Shown here one piece after another: positions 18,759 to 27,600 of a stretch of DNA of 64,000 nucleotides. The stretch is taken from NCBI RefSeq assembly GCF_900176515.1, contig NZ_FWXV01000020.1:1-64000 (forward strand), in the 5' to 3' direction. The number at the start of each line of letters is the position of its first letter. Positions within the stretch are counted from its first letter, which is position 1. The notes beneath the pieces are model-generated. The model ran no database searches, had not been told where the DNA came from, and saw only the letters and a list, made by a program, of their open reading frames with translations. Position numbers and translations under genes: made by a program. The stretch is from Kibdelosporangium aridum (lineage in GTDB: Bacteria > Actinomycetota > Actinomycetes > Mycobacteriales > Pseudonocardiaceae).

Positions 18759-18873
18759 TTCGGTCCTCGGCCGTTGGGTCACGTTCAGTGATTGTTGTGG
18801 CCTACGGGCAGAATGCCGCCGGACAACGGTGATTTCTGCCCGGATTGTCACAGCGTGTTGCCCGATCTTGACA

Positions 18874-18916
18874 TGACGTGTCCTCCCCGGTGTCTCGAAC
18901 CGGGGAGGACACGTCA
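18874..18916 (-). terminator. Strong perfect hairpin at the end of the PR-like cassette
   Basis: TGACGTGTCCTCCCCGG (18874-18890) pairs perfectly with 18900-18916 across a 9-nt loop, giving a 17-bp stem. It starts 7 nt past the stop of the CAP gene and would end transcription of the five-gene cassette before the LuxR gene. There is no T-run. Confidence 0.8.
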
Positions 18917-18922
18917 ACGGTG

Positions 18923-19402
18923 CTACCGACTGCCGAAGTTCTGCGTCCAGTAGACGCCGTAGGTGCTGTTGGGATTCGTCGCGTACCCGACGCCGATGTC
19001 CCGTAACCCGCAGTTCAGGATGTTGGCGCGGTGGCCGGAACTGTTCATCCACCCAGCCACGACGTCCTCGGCGGTCCGGTACCCGGCCGCGACGTTCTCG
19101 GCGAGGCTCCGCCAGCCGGTGTACCCGGCCCGTTCCACCCTGGTCACCATCGTGCTGCCGTCGGAACCCGTGTGGCCCATGAAGTTGTTGGCCGCCATGT
19201 CCTCGGAATGGCGCTGGGCAGCCACATTGAGTTGCGCCACGGCAGTCAGCGGTGGGCAACCGGCCTTCTGCCGTTCGGCGTTGGTCAGCCGCACCACGTC
19301 ATCCTGAATGGTCTGGACCGTTGCCTCGGCCGGCGCCGCCAGCAGAACGGCAGCAAGCACCGATCCCACGGCGGCGACCCCGGTCAGCGCACGTTGGACC
19401 AT
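18923..19402 (-). CDS. Secreted CAP/SCP-domain protein (PR-1 superfamily)
   Basis: A 159-residue protein with a signal peptide (VGSVLAAVLLAAPAEA). The CAP fold follows: LTNAERQKAGCPPL, the first His in AQRHSEDMAANNFMGHTGSD, RAGYTGWRSLAENVAAGY, and AGWMNSSGHRANILNC with the second His. The two His and the Glu of the CAP cavity are present, and one Cys pair is likely. CAP proteins bind sterols or lipids or are antifungal in plants (PR-1). The bacterial role is unknown. It is last in the cassette, 6 nt after the thaumatin-like gene, so clearly co-transcribed. Confidence 0.9.
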   Translation of the reverse strand: MVQRALTGVAAVGSVLAAVLLAAPAEATVQTIQDDVVRLTNAERQKAGCPPLTAVAQLNVAAQRHSEDMAANNFMGHTGSDGSTMVTRVERAGYTGWRSLAENVAAGYRTAEDVVAGWMNSSGHRANILNCGLRDIGVGYATNPNSTYGVYWTQNFGSR

Positions 19403-19408
19403 GGATTC

Positions 19409-20146
19409 CTACCTTCCACTGTGGAACGTGACGGTGAAACCGCTGCACTGACGGCACTGGCGCATCACCTGGTTGCCCGGCTCGGTGTCCTGCTTCGACC
19501 AGGCATACGCCTTGGGGCACCGGGACGAGATCGCGTCGCTGTACGGCGTCTTGGCGTCCCGGTTGGGGTTCGTGCAGAGCATCGGCGTGCCGTCGTCCCA
19601 CCGGGTCAGGTTCGCCGGTGGGCAGAACGGCAACAGGTTCTGCGAGCAACCGACCCCTTCGCACTCCTTCGAGCCGGGTGGCGCTGACGCGTCACGGGGA
19701 TCGATGGTGATGGGCAACGAGAACGCGTTGACGTAGCTCACGTTGTACCAGGGAGCCAGGGCGTCCTTGCGGTCGAAGTTGAACTCCGCGAGGCTGGCCG
19801 GCTGCTCACCGGTGGTGCAGCGGTCGGGGAACGGCCCGCAGTCGCCGACCTTGCAGCGGAACGTGCTGCCCGGCTCGCCGGTGCAGCCCTGTCGCGCGAA
19901 GAACTTGCCACGCCAGTGGTTCGGCGCGCTCGACTCGGGGATCGTGACCGTCGCGGACTGCCCGTCCTGCAACACGGGCAGCCGGGTGAAGTTCACCGAG
20001 CCGTCGGCGTTGACACCGCTGCCGATCCAGATCGTCTGACCGGACCGGTTGACGAAGGTGACCGTGTGGTCCGCGGCCGCGGCCGCGGGCGTCACAGCTA
20101 CCAGTGCGGCGATCACGGCGATCACCGCACACAGGATCTTGCGCAT
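19409..20146 (-). CDS. Secreted thaumatin-like protein (PR-5 family)
   Basis: A 245-residue protein with a signal peptide (MRKILCAVIAVIAALVAVTP). Thaumatin-family features: HTVTFVNRSGQTIWIGSG near the N-terminus, FFARQGCTGEPG, CKVGDCGPFPDRC, SLAEFNFD, DFYN-like YNVSYVNAFSLPI, then a Cys-rich run (ECEGVGCSQNLLPFCP) and DAISSRCPKAYAWSKQD with DxxSRCPxAY. At least ten Cys are present. Plant members permeabilise fungi or bind and cleave beta-1,3-glucan. GGAGG precedes the ATG. It sits between the GH19 and CAP genes in one transcription unit. Confidence 0.93.
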   Translation of the reverse strand: MRKILCAVIAVIAALVAVTPAAAAADHTVTFVNRSGQTIWIGSGVNADGSVNFTRLPVLQDGQSATVTIPESSAPNHWRGKFFARQGCTGEPGSTFRCKVGDCGPFPDRCTTGEQPASLAEFNFDRKDALAPWYNVSYVNAFSLPITIDPRDASAPPGSKECEGVGCSQNLLPFCPPANLTRWDDGTPMLCTNPNRDAKTPYSDAISSRCPKAYAWSKQDTEPGNQVMRQCRQCSGFTVTFHSGR

Positions 20147-20176
20147 TGTTCCTCCGGGTTGTCGCGAACAGGCGCG

Positions 20177-20893
20177 TCAGCAGTAGAGGTTCCCGCCGGG
20201 GTTCACGCCAAGGATCGACGCGAACTGCTGGTACAGCCCGACGCGGTGCTGCACCTGCGCGGGTGCGCGGCCGTCGCACTCGACGGCGCCGTTGATGCTG
20301 CGGATGGTCTGGCCGAAGCCGTGGCCGTTGACCATCGCGTTGTGCGGAGTCATGTGGCCAGGACCGTTCTGCGTCATCCAGTACCACAACGCGGTCTTCC
20401 ACGAGATCGCCGCGTCGTTCTCCACGAGGTTGGGGTTGCGCAGCAGGTCGACGCCCAGCGCGTCGCCGGCCGCCTTGTAGTTGAAGTTCCAGCTCAGCTG
20501 GATCGGGCCACGGCCGTAGTAGGCCGCCTGCCCGGCCGGGCAACCATAGGGCTGGCTCCAGTCGCAGTAGTGCGGCCAGTTCGCCTGGTTCTGCTCGATG
20601 ATATGGACCAGACCACCGGTCTCGTGGCTGACGTTGGCCAGGAACGCGGCGGCCTCCTGCCTGCGGACGGTGTCATTGCCGCTGTTGGCGAAGCCGGGGA
20701 ACGCGTTCATCGCCGACACGAGTCCCTGGTAGGTGTAAAAGGAGTTCCGGCCGGGGAACATCTGGTTGAACTGTGCCTCGCTGACGACGAAGGCGGCCTC
20801 GGCCTGCTACGACGCCGCGGCCGGGCCAGCTGTGGCCGCCAGCCCCACCACAACGGCGATGATGCCCTGCACCAGCCGTTTCACTTTCGACAC
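20177..20893 (-). pseudogene. GH19 chitinase with in-frame amber codon after the signal peptide
   Basis: A GTG at 20893 follows GGAAGGAGG and starts a signal peptide (VQGIIAVVVGLAATAGPAAAS). An in-frame TAG at 20807-20809 follows at once. The same frame continues QAEAAFVVSEAQFNQMFPG and the whole GH19 catalytic domain, with FLANVSHETGG (catalytic Glu), YYGRGPIQLSWNFNY, GFGQTIRSING and a C-terminal Cys. GH19 endochitinases hydrolyse fungal chitin (plant PR-3). Without suppression, only an ATG at 20761 remains and the product would not be exported. All other parts of the gene are intact. Confidence 0.88.
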
Positions 20894-20937
20894 GGAAGAA
20901 CCTCCTTCCCGGCGGCGGTGTGCACCGCTCGACAAAA

Positions 20938-20951
20938 TTGGTACAGACCAA
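20938..20951. promoter_or_regulatory. DasR-type (dre-like) operator candidate upstream of chitinase
   Basis: TTGGTACAGACCAA is an inverted repeat (TTGGT/ACCAA, 4-bp spacer). On the minus strand its core is TGGTCTGTACCA, matching 10 of 12 bases of the streptomycete DasR core TGGTCTAGACCA. It lies 45 nt upstream of the chitinase GTG. DasR-type sites control chitin and GlcNAc genes. Assignment is by motif similarity only. Confidence 0.55.
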
Positions 20952-21018
20952 ATATCTGGACAAGGCCGGCCGCGGTCTTCACGGTCCGACCACAGGAATC
21001 GCGTCACACGCGGGCGGA

Positions 21019-21822
21019 TCAGCCGGCCGCGCGGTACGCGGCGCCGGACTCGTTGGCGGCCGTGCCGTTGTACAGCCCGGTGGGGCTGGTGCTGGTCGAC
21101 AACGTGAACCAGGCGTAGCGCTCCACGAACGGCAGGCCCTGGAGCATCGCGGTGGAGTTCCGCACGAAATCGGTTTGCTCGGCCTGGCTCGGGTACCGCG
21201 GGACCGGACCGGTGAAGTCGATGAGCGCGTACTCGGTAAGCCAGATCGGTTTGCGGTACCGGTCGTAGACCGCCTGCAGATAACCCCGCAGGTGATCGGT
21301 AGCCGCCCTGGAGAAATCACTGCCATACCAGTGCAACGGGATGAAGTCGACGCGGTAGCCGCGAGCGGCCGCACCGCTCATGAACCGGTCGAGCCAGCCG
21401 CCGGGCTGGTCGCCGCCGAACGCGACGGCCGGAGCGCCCAGCCGCATCCCGGTTGCCTGCAGCCGGGGCCACAGGTCGAGTGCCTGCTCGACCGACATGT
21501 TCGCCTGACCGGCCATGTCCGGTTCGTTGAAGCCGAGCAGGGTGGTGCCCAGGGCCCTGGCCTGGTTCAGCTCGGCGTCGGTCACCGACCCGCGACCCCA
21601 GATCATCGGCACGAACTCCACGCCCGGAGGCGCGGTGATGCCCTGCGTATTCGACGACCACGCGTAGTACCAACCCGCCCGAACATCGGCGAGTGCGGTG
21701 GTGACGCCGTTGAAATTGAGTGCGCTCACGCCTTTCTTCGTCGCCTGCACCGCGGAAACCGGCGTCGTGCCAAGAGCCAGCACCGCCAGCAGGAGGACGA
21801 TCACGTAGCGGAAAGATCGCAT
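21019..21822 (-). CDS. Secreted GH128-type beta-1,3-glucanase-like protein
   Basis: A 267-residue protein with a signal peptide (VIVLLLAVLALGTTPVSA). The (beta/alpha)8 'Glyco_hydro_cc' pattern is clear: ALNFNG, VRAGWYYAWSS, VEFVPMIWG, LLGFNEPDMAGQANM (acid/base Glu), VDFIPLHWYG, PIWLTEYALIDF (nucleophile Glu) and ERYAWFTLS. Such proteins include fungal and bacterial endo-beta-1,3-glucanases and plant-related ASL1-like proteins. GAGGAG precedes the ATG. It is second in the cassette, 72 nt after the RlpA-like gene, and functionally the counterpart of plant PR-2. Confidence 0.85.
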   Translation of the reverse strand: MRSFRYVIVLLLAVLALGTTPVSAVQATKKGVSALNFNGVTTALADVRAGWYYAWSSNTQGITAPPGVEFVPMIWGRGSVTDAELNQARALGTTLLGFNEPDMAGQANMSVEQALDLWPRLQATGMRLGAPAVAFGGDQPGGWLDRFMSGAAARGYRVDFIPLHWYGSDFSRAATDHLRGYLQAVYDRYRKPIWLTEYALIDFTGPVPRYPSQAEQTDFVRNSTAMLQGLPFVERYAWFTLSTSTSPTGLYNGTAANESGAAYRAAG

Positions 21823-21894
21823 GTACGGCTCTCCTCGTTGCCGCGCCGTTGCCGGCTCGCCGACGCGGGAGCCGGCAACGGGCGTGCTTCGTCG

Positions 21895-22308
21895 TCAGGA
21901 CCGAACGAACTTCCACGTCAACGGGATGTTGCCCAGATTGGGATCGGCGAGCTGGGCGAACGCCGGCCGGCTGAGGTCGATGTGCCCGCTGCCGCAACTC
22001 GGGCACTTGTCCTTGACCGGGACGGTGATGGTCCGCCCGTTGTAGGTCACCTGTACGGAGACACCCTTGCAAAGCGGGTCGTTGTTCGGGTTCGGGGATG
22101 TCCAGTACGAGGCGGGCACCGCGACGAGCATCTCCGTGGCGGCGTTGACCCAGGTGCCGCACGCGCCGTAACCCGAGTTGTCGTAGTACGTGGCATTCCC
22201 GTTGATCGGCCGGTCGAACGGGATGTCCGCGTACGCGGTCCCGTTCACCGCCAGGGGCAGCGCCACGGCCGCGGCCAGCACCCCGAGTGCCTTACCGATC
22301 TTCGTCAT
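21895..22308 (-). CDS. Secreted double-psi beta-barrel protein (barwin/expansin/RlpA-like, PR-4 type)
   Basis: A 137-residue protein with a signal peptide ending TAYA. It shows the barwin-like barrel: NATYYDNSGYGACG, EMLVAVPASYWTSPNPNNDPLC, VQVTYNGRTITVPVKDKCPS, and CGSGHIDLSRPAFAQL with the HxD motif of expansins. Cys pairs ACGTW, PLCKG and KCPSCG fit two disulfides. It lacks a C-terminal carbohydrate-binding domain, so it is a single-domain form like barwin or cerato-platanin relatives. It is the first gene of the cassette. GAGGTGATC lies before the ATG. Confidence 0.88.
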   Translation of the reverse strand: MTKIGKALGVLAAAVALPLAVNGTAYADIPFDRPINGNATYYDNSGYGACGTWVNAATEMLVAVPASYWTSPNPNNDPLCKGVSVQVTYNGRTITVPVKDKCPSCGSGHIDLSRPAFAQLADPNLGNIPLTWKFVRS

Positions 22309-22601
22309 TCTCGATCACCTCGTGGTTCTCGCGAAGGTCCCGGCTTGTCACCGGGTCGGTCGAATCGAACCTGGCGGGCTCCAGCCGGATTCTGCTTGAC
22401 CCGCCTGGCGTGATCTTCGGCGAGCGAGGGTGCGGAAGTCTCTACGGTCACACCACAGAAAGTCAAATGCTGTGCTGGATTTTCGGCGGACCCCGTCATC
22501 CAGCGATGCCGGAGCTGAGTCGCAGCTGGGAAAAGTGTTGGACACAAGCGGGTCCGCCGGACGGATACGCCGCTGAGCATCTGCGCCCGCGACTTCTGAG
22601 A
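22309..22601. other. Upstream region of the PR-like cassette
   Basis: About 290 bp between the first cassette gene and the right IS end. It should hold the cassette promoter. I see no convincing second DasR-type site here and no gene. Confidence 0.4.
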
Positions 22602-22635
22602 CTAAAGGCTGTCTCGTAACCCGGTGATCGGCTGG
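22602..22635. repeat. IS5-type terminal sequence, right copy (inverted)
   Basis: These 34 bp are the exact reverse complement of 17067-17100. Here the end faces left, toward the PR-like cassette. To its right a reverse reading (GMPRRYADYLHSNGFTNLN) runs into the end; I cannot identify it. No transposase is recognisable beside this end. Confidence 0.8.
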
Positions 22636-23894
22636 ATGGTGGAGATGATGTTCAGGTTGGTGAATCCGTTGCTGTGCAGGTAGTCGGCGTAGCGGCGGGG
22701 CATGCCTTCGTTCACCTCCAGCCGGGAAGGACGCCACGGCCCCAAAGCGTGTAACCGGAACGAACTGTGCGGGTCAGGATTTGCGGCCGACCCTCCGTGT
22801 AGATCTGTTCCGTTCAGGACCGTGGATGTCGTAGGACATCGTGGGCTGCCAGTCCGCAGTCGGCACCGCTCCAGGAGACACCATGTTCGGCCTAATGGCC
22901 CGACTCGGCAAGAGATCCAACTGTCCACATCAGACAACGGCGAGTCCACACTGACCGTGGACGTGATCGAGCCACCCGCTGCTGCGGCCACGGAAGGAAT
23001 CGCCGTGGAGTTCGAGTCACGCGTGCCGCCCAGTGTCGAGATCTCCGTGGGGCAGGTCGCCAGAAGGGGTTCCTTGCACCAGGCCATGGCCGGTCCGACC
23101 GTGACCACCTGGGCGAGCATTCGCCAACGGGTGTTCTTGTTCGTTCCCTGTGCGGTCGTTTGTCGGTGGTCATACTGCTGCACCTGCTTTGCAGGGTGTT
23201 TCTGGAACGTGACTCTCGTTCTGTCATGCCGTGGGAAACGCGTGCCATGGCGTGACCGAGTTGATGAACAGAGTTGCTTGTGGGCACTAGTGAAATCCTG
23301 CTCATCGAGTTCGCCACGCTGTACTACACCGTTGACGGGCGTGCCAGTTCCTGGTCGTGGGCCGGTGTCAGACCTTTTGTCGTGCAGGGCAAGCGGCGTA
23401 CCTGTGCATGCGGCTGGCACCGGGCGAGGTAGGGATATCCCGCCGTTCGCCCGGCGCCGAGTCGTGTCTATTGCATTGTTCGGTTGCTGCTGACAGCCAC
23501 CTCGGCGTAGGGAACTGATCCTGTCATCCCAGCCGATGCTGGCGAGCTGCACCATTCGTATGTTCCCGAGCCAAAGCACCGGCCCGGTGAAGTCGCTCTC
23601 GTCGTAGGCGCACCAGACCGCGCTGGTGCGGTTCCACAACGATGAGATCTGGTTGTCCATGTCTCCAAGGTCGCTAATGCCGGTCTGAGTCCGGATCATT
23701 CGGCCTTGCCCGTTAACGTGTTCCCACGCACAGAGCCAGTCGACCGGGCAATCGGAGAATGCGGCTATCGACGCACTCCCGTCATTGATTGCCGGGGTTG
23801 CGAAGGCCACGCCTACTGGCGTGATGGCGCCCAACGCAGCGAGCCCGAGTACGGTGCACAGGCTGGCGAGCCAGCGCACCACGATCGACCCCAC
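22602..23894 (-). CDS. Peptidase-inhibitor I36-type secreted protein with run-on C-terminus
   Basis: The first ~135 residues form a complete secreted I36-like protein: signal segment (SLCTVLGLAALGAITPVGVA), CPVDWLCAWEHVNGQGRMIR, NQISSLWNRTSAVWCAYDES and WDDRISSLRRGGCQQ. Family members stop about there. Here no stop occurs and the frame runs for about 295 further codons of low-complexity, non-domain sequence into the IS end at 22602. The tail is probably not native. I36 proteins inhibit metalloproteases or are related to beta/gamma-crystallins. The part 22640-23480 otherwise holds no gene. Confidence 0.55.
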   Translation of the reverse strand: MGSIVVRWLASLCTVLGLAALGAITPVGVAFATPAINDGSASIAAFSDCPVDWLCAWEHVNGQGRMIRTQTGISDLGDMDNQISSLWNRTSAVWCAYDESDFTGPVLWLGNIRMVQLASIGWDDRISSLRRGGCQQQPNNAIDTTRRRANGGISLPRPVPAACTGTPLALHDKRSDTGPRPGTGTPVNGVVQRGELDEQDFTSAHKQLCSSTRSRHGTRFPRHDRTRVTFQKHPAKQVQQYDHRQTTAQGTNKNTRWRMLAQVVTVGPAMAWCKEPLLATCPTEISTLGGTRDSNSTAIPSVAAAAGGSITSTVSVDSPLSDVDSWISCRVGPLGRTWCLLERCRLRTGSPRCPTTSTVLNGTDLHGGSAANPDPHSSFRLHALGPWRPSRLEVNEGMPRRYADYLHSNGFTNLNIISTIQPITGLRDSL

Positions 23895-23897
23895 CGA

Positions 23898-24215
23898 TCA
23901 GCACCGTCCCGGGCGGAGCGAGCTGATCTTCATGTCCATGTTGTACTGAGCCGTGTTTCCTCGCCAGTTCCCGACTGGCCATGGGTCGCCGGAGAGGCTG
24001 GCGTAGTTGATGTCCCGGAAGGTGCACCAGACATTTCCGGTGCGGTTCCACAGTGAGCGGATCCTGTCGTTCCAGTCAGGAGCAGGGGAACGCAGATCGG
24101 CGTCGCCGCCGGGGTCGATGATTTTGATTGAACCATAACCGTTGAGGTGGTCCCACACGCAGAAGCGGCCGACTGGGCAGTCATCGTAGTTGGTGATCGA
24201 CGCGCCTCCAGGTAG
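23898..24215 (-). pseudogene. Second I36-type inhibitor gene, 5' end missing
   Basis: The frame reads ASITNYDDCPVGRFCVWDHL, GYGSIKIIDPGG, SLWNRTGNVWCTFRDINY and MDMKISSLRPGRC before a stop, matching the neighbouring I36 protein domain for domain. No signal peptide or good start is in frame; upstream codons are Arg-rich. A GTG at 24158 would remove the first Cys pair. It ends 4 nt before the neighbouring gene starts, so the pair were tandem duplicates. Confidence 0.55.
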
Positions 24216-24353
24216 CAGGTCGCCACCACGCTGGTCAGGGCGCGTTCGGCGCGCGTTTGCGGCGCTCGACGAAAGGCTTGCGCGTGACTGCGGTGAGTAA
24301 CGCGCAGCGCAGATGAGCGATCAGGGGGTAACGATGGCTGAAGGGGGCTTGTT

Positions 24354-24686
24354 GTGGCTGGTCAAGTCGTGCCGATGCGGATTGGGGACGTCGAGGTGCT
24401 GGTTCAGACGATTCCGGTGGCGGGGACGGAGAAGACTTCGGCTGTGGGGGACACCGGTCGGCGGGTGCTGGACGCCTTCGAGAGGGCGCACGAGGTGATT
24501 GTGGGCGCCGCGGTGTCGACGATGGAAGTGATCGGCAAGCTCGGCGGGCGGGCGGCTCGACCGGACAAGTTCGAAGTGGAGTTTGGGCTCGGGTTTTCTG
24601 TGAAGGGCAATGTGATCGTGGTGGGAGGCCAGGCGGATGCGACGTTGAAGGTCAAGTTGACCTACGACGCGCCGCGACCGGAGTAG
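24354..24686 (+). CDS. Trypsin-co-occurring (Trypco1, CU044_2847-type) small protein
   Basis: A 110-residue protein from a GTG with AGGGGG upstream. It begins MRIGDVEVLVQTIPVAGTEK after a short leader and ends FEVEFGLGFSVKGNVIVVGG, QADATLKVKLTYDA. The FG(L/V)KFS..A..I pattern and length fit the CU044_2847/Trypco1 family, which recurs next to trypsin-like proteases in predicted conflict systems. Its stop is 3 nt before the protease-NACHT gene, so they are co-expressed. The molecular role is unknown; it may be the protease's partner or substrate. Confidence 0.75.
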   Translation: MAGQVVPMRIGDVEVLVQTIPVAGTEKTSAVGDTGRRVLDAFERAHEVIVGAAVSTMEVIGKLGGRAARPDKFEVEFGLGFSVKGNVIVVGGQADATLKVKLTYDAPRPE

Positions 24687-24689
24687 GCC

Positions 24690-27600
24690 ATGACCGGTGA
24701 CTCCGTCGTTCCTGGGTATTTGGGTCGGGTGCTCGACGCTGATGGCGTCGCTGTGGGGACGTGCTTCCAGGTGTCACCAGGGGTGTTGGTGACCGCGTGG
24801 CACGTGCTGCACGGTCTGAGGTGCGGTGAGGTGGGGGCGACGGTGTCGGTGGACGCGCTTAAGGTTGGCGGTGAGGCGGCGAGCGCTGAGGTGGTGCAGG
24901 TCGACCGGCTGCATGACCTGGCCGTGATGAGGGCATCGGTGCCGCTGGCGGAGTCGGTCAAGGGGTGGTCCCGCACCGACTTGGTGGAGAATAAAACCAA
25001 GGTCGTGGCGACCGGTGTGTCCAAAATAGACGATCCGGATTATTACTACCGCTGGCTGCCTGCTCTGGGCGAGTGGGCGGGCCGCGCGCCGCAGGGGCAG
25101 GTGCTGGTGGGACGTATGGTCTCGTCGTCGGTGATGCTGGGGATGAGCGGTGCGCCGGTGCGCCGGCTCACTGACGATGTCGTTGTGGGTGTGGTGCGTG
25201 CGCGCTACAACAGCGCCGACGGGTGGGGGGAGCATTCGGTCTGGGTGGCGCGGACCGAGGACCTGCAGGTTCTGCTCGTCGGGATAGTCGAGTTGCAGCT
25301 CGACGCGCTTCCAGCCGTCCTGGTCGACCTGCTGGATAAGGTCGTCAGACACTGTAGCGACCTGGGCGAACTGTTTCCGGAGCGCCAGCACCTGTCCCTT
25401 TTGAAGGTGTATGTGAGGCAGAGCGTCAGTTCGCTGGCCGAGATGCGACGGGATGACCCGTTAGAAGAGTCATCGGAAAAACAGGGCTATGTGGAGCGCA
25501 CACGGTTGGCGTCGACGCTGGCACAGCCGTTCGATGACGTGTTCGATCAAAACGATCATCTCGTGATCGAGGGTGACGCGGGCATGGGCAAGACGATGCT
25601 CGCCCGGCAACTGACGGTCACACGTGCCGAATGGGCACGGGCACCAAGAGCAGATCCTGCCGCACCGACCCTGATCCCCCTGCTGCTGCCGGCTCGCGTG
25701 CTTGCCAAGCATCTCGACAACCCCAGGCGCCCCCACATGCCGTTGTGGGCCGAGGCGTTGCACGCGTCGGTCTCTGAGGAGTACGCGGGGTTCTCCGACC
25801 ATCAGATGCCCGACTCGCAGCTCACGCAGGACATCAAGGGCTACCGATGGTTGGTCGTGATCGACGCGCTCGACGAGATACCCGACGAGGCCTCACGCAA
25901 GAACCTGCTCACGCAGATCGCGGACCGGATTGGGCAGCCCACCAACTCGACGAGGTTCCTGATCACCACCAGGCCTCTGAATGCCCGTGAGACCGAGCGG
26001 CTCCACGGGGCGGGCATCTTCGAGTTGCAACCGTTTGACTCGGAGGCTCTTAAGCGGTTCGCGCTGAACTGGTTCAACAGCGACAGTACGTCCGAGGGGG
26101 AGATCGCGGCCAACCATTTCCTCGACCAGGTCCGAACCGCCGGTCTTACACGCGTTTTGAAGATGCCGTTGCTGGCGGCGATCACAGCGAAACTCCACCA
26201 GTCGGCCCCCGACAGCTCGCTGCCAGCCAACCAGTACGCACTCTACGACCGGTACATCGAGAGCTATGCGGAAATCCGCCGTTCCATCGCTCATGTGGTT
26301 CTCGCAGAGCTGGCGGGGCCCGATGATGAGCGGGCAGAGCGGATCGACGAAGAACGCAGACCGCTGCTGGAGCATCTTGCCCTGAGCTACATGAAGACCG
26401 AGACGCCGCTGCTTGACCTTGCCGGGGACTACCTGACCAAGAAGGACCTGCTCCCGGCCAGGCGCGGGCCCAAGTGGAAGGACCACCTGGCAGAGTGGCT
26501 GTGCCAGGGTGGCCTGCTGAGTCGAAGCGGACAGCGGTTGCGGTTCCTGCACCAGACGTTCGCCGAACATCTTGCGGCTTCTGCGGAAGCCAAGATGCTC
26601 CCGGCACGGTTCAGCATCACCGAATCCGCCTGGGCCAAGCTGATCCGCGGAATGTCCCAGGGCAACGAGCACGACACCACGGTTGTTCTGCACTACCTGC
26701 ACATCGGCCCGGACGGCGACGCAGTGCTCGATGCACTCCAAAACGGCACGCTTCAGCAGCGCGAACGCGCTGGCGAACTGATTAGTCGGGGCGTGCCCTG
26801 CGACGACGCGAGGCTCGAGAACTACCTGTCTGTTCTACGCAATGAGGCTTTCACCGACGAGCCGGACTTCGAGAGTATGGAGAAGAAGCTCGGTGGTCTG
26901 ATCGGACGACCAAAGGTGCCCTCCTGGCTGGTGTCGTTGCTCGAGGAGGACATTCACGACGAGTTGAAGATCGCCGTAGTTGACCTCGTCCGTGATGGGA
27001 TCCCGTTGCTCGAGGCGTACACCGGTGAGTCCTGGCCCCCCGACCACCGTCGGAAGGCCGCGAAGGTTCTCGCGAAGTTCGGATCTGGAGCCCACGGCTT
27101 CGCCATGCGGGTGCTGCTCAGGATGACGGAGCGCTCGGCGACCACTGTGCGAGACCGGGTCGAGTCGGCTGGTCTGTTGGTCGAACTCGGTGATGCTGAA
27201 CATCGTCAGGAGGCCGCACGAGTGCTCGCCGACGTGGCCGTCGACCTTGGCGCATCCCCGGACGAACGCCACATCGCGGTGCGCGAGTTGGCCAAGCTCG
27301 GCGGTGAGTACCTACAGCAAGCCGTGGTTCTGCTGCAGGACATGATGCTGAGCCCGGCTCTCGGAGTATCTGACCGAGTGGAGGCCGCTTCAGCGCTCGC
27401 GAAAGTCAGTAGGCATCACCGTGAGCTCGCCGCGGACGTCTTGGTCAAGCTCGTCGACGATCCAGCTATCGACGACGGCGAGCGCCTGGAAGTAGTCCAG
27501 GCGATACTCGCGATCGCGCCGAGTCGCTACGACTGGGCGGCGAAGCAGCTTCAGAGACTGCTCGCAGAACCGGCGCTATCTGGTGGGACTCGAGTGTCCG

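Noticed and set aside
19916..22413. Long plus-strand frames (400 and 497 codons)
   Set aside because: They run antisense across several signal-peptide genes of the PR-like cassette and show no domain or start signal.
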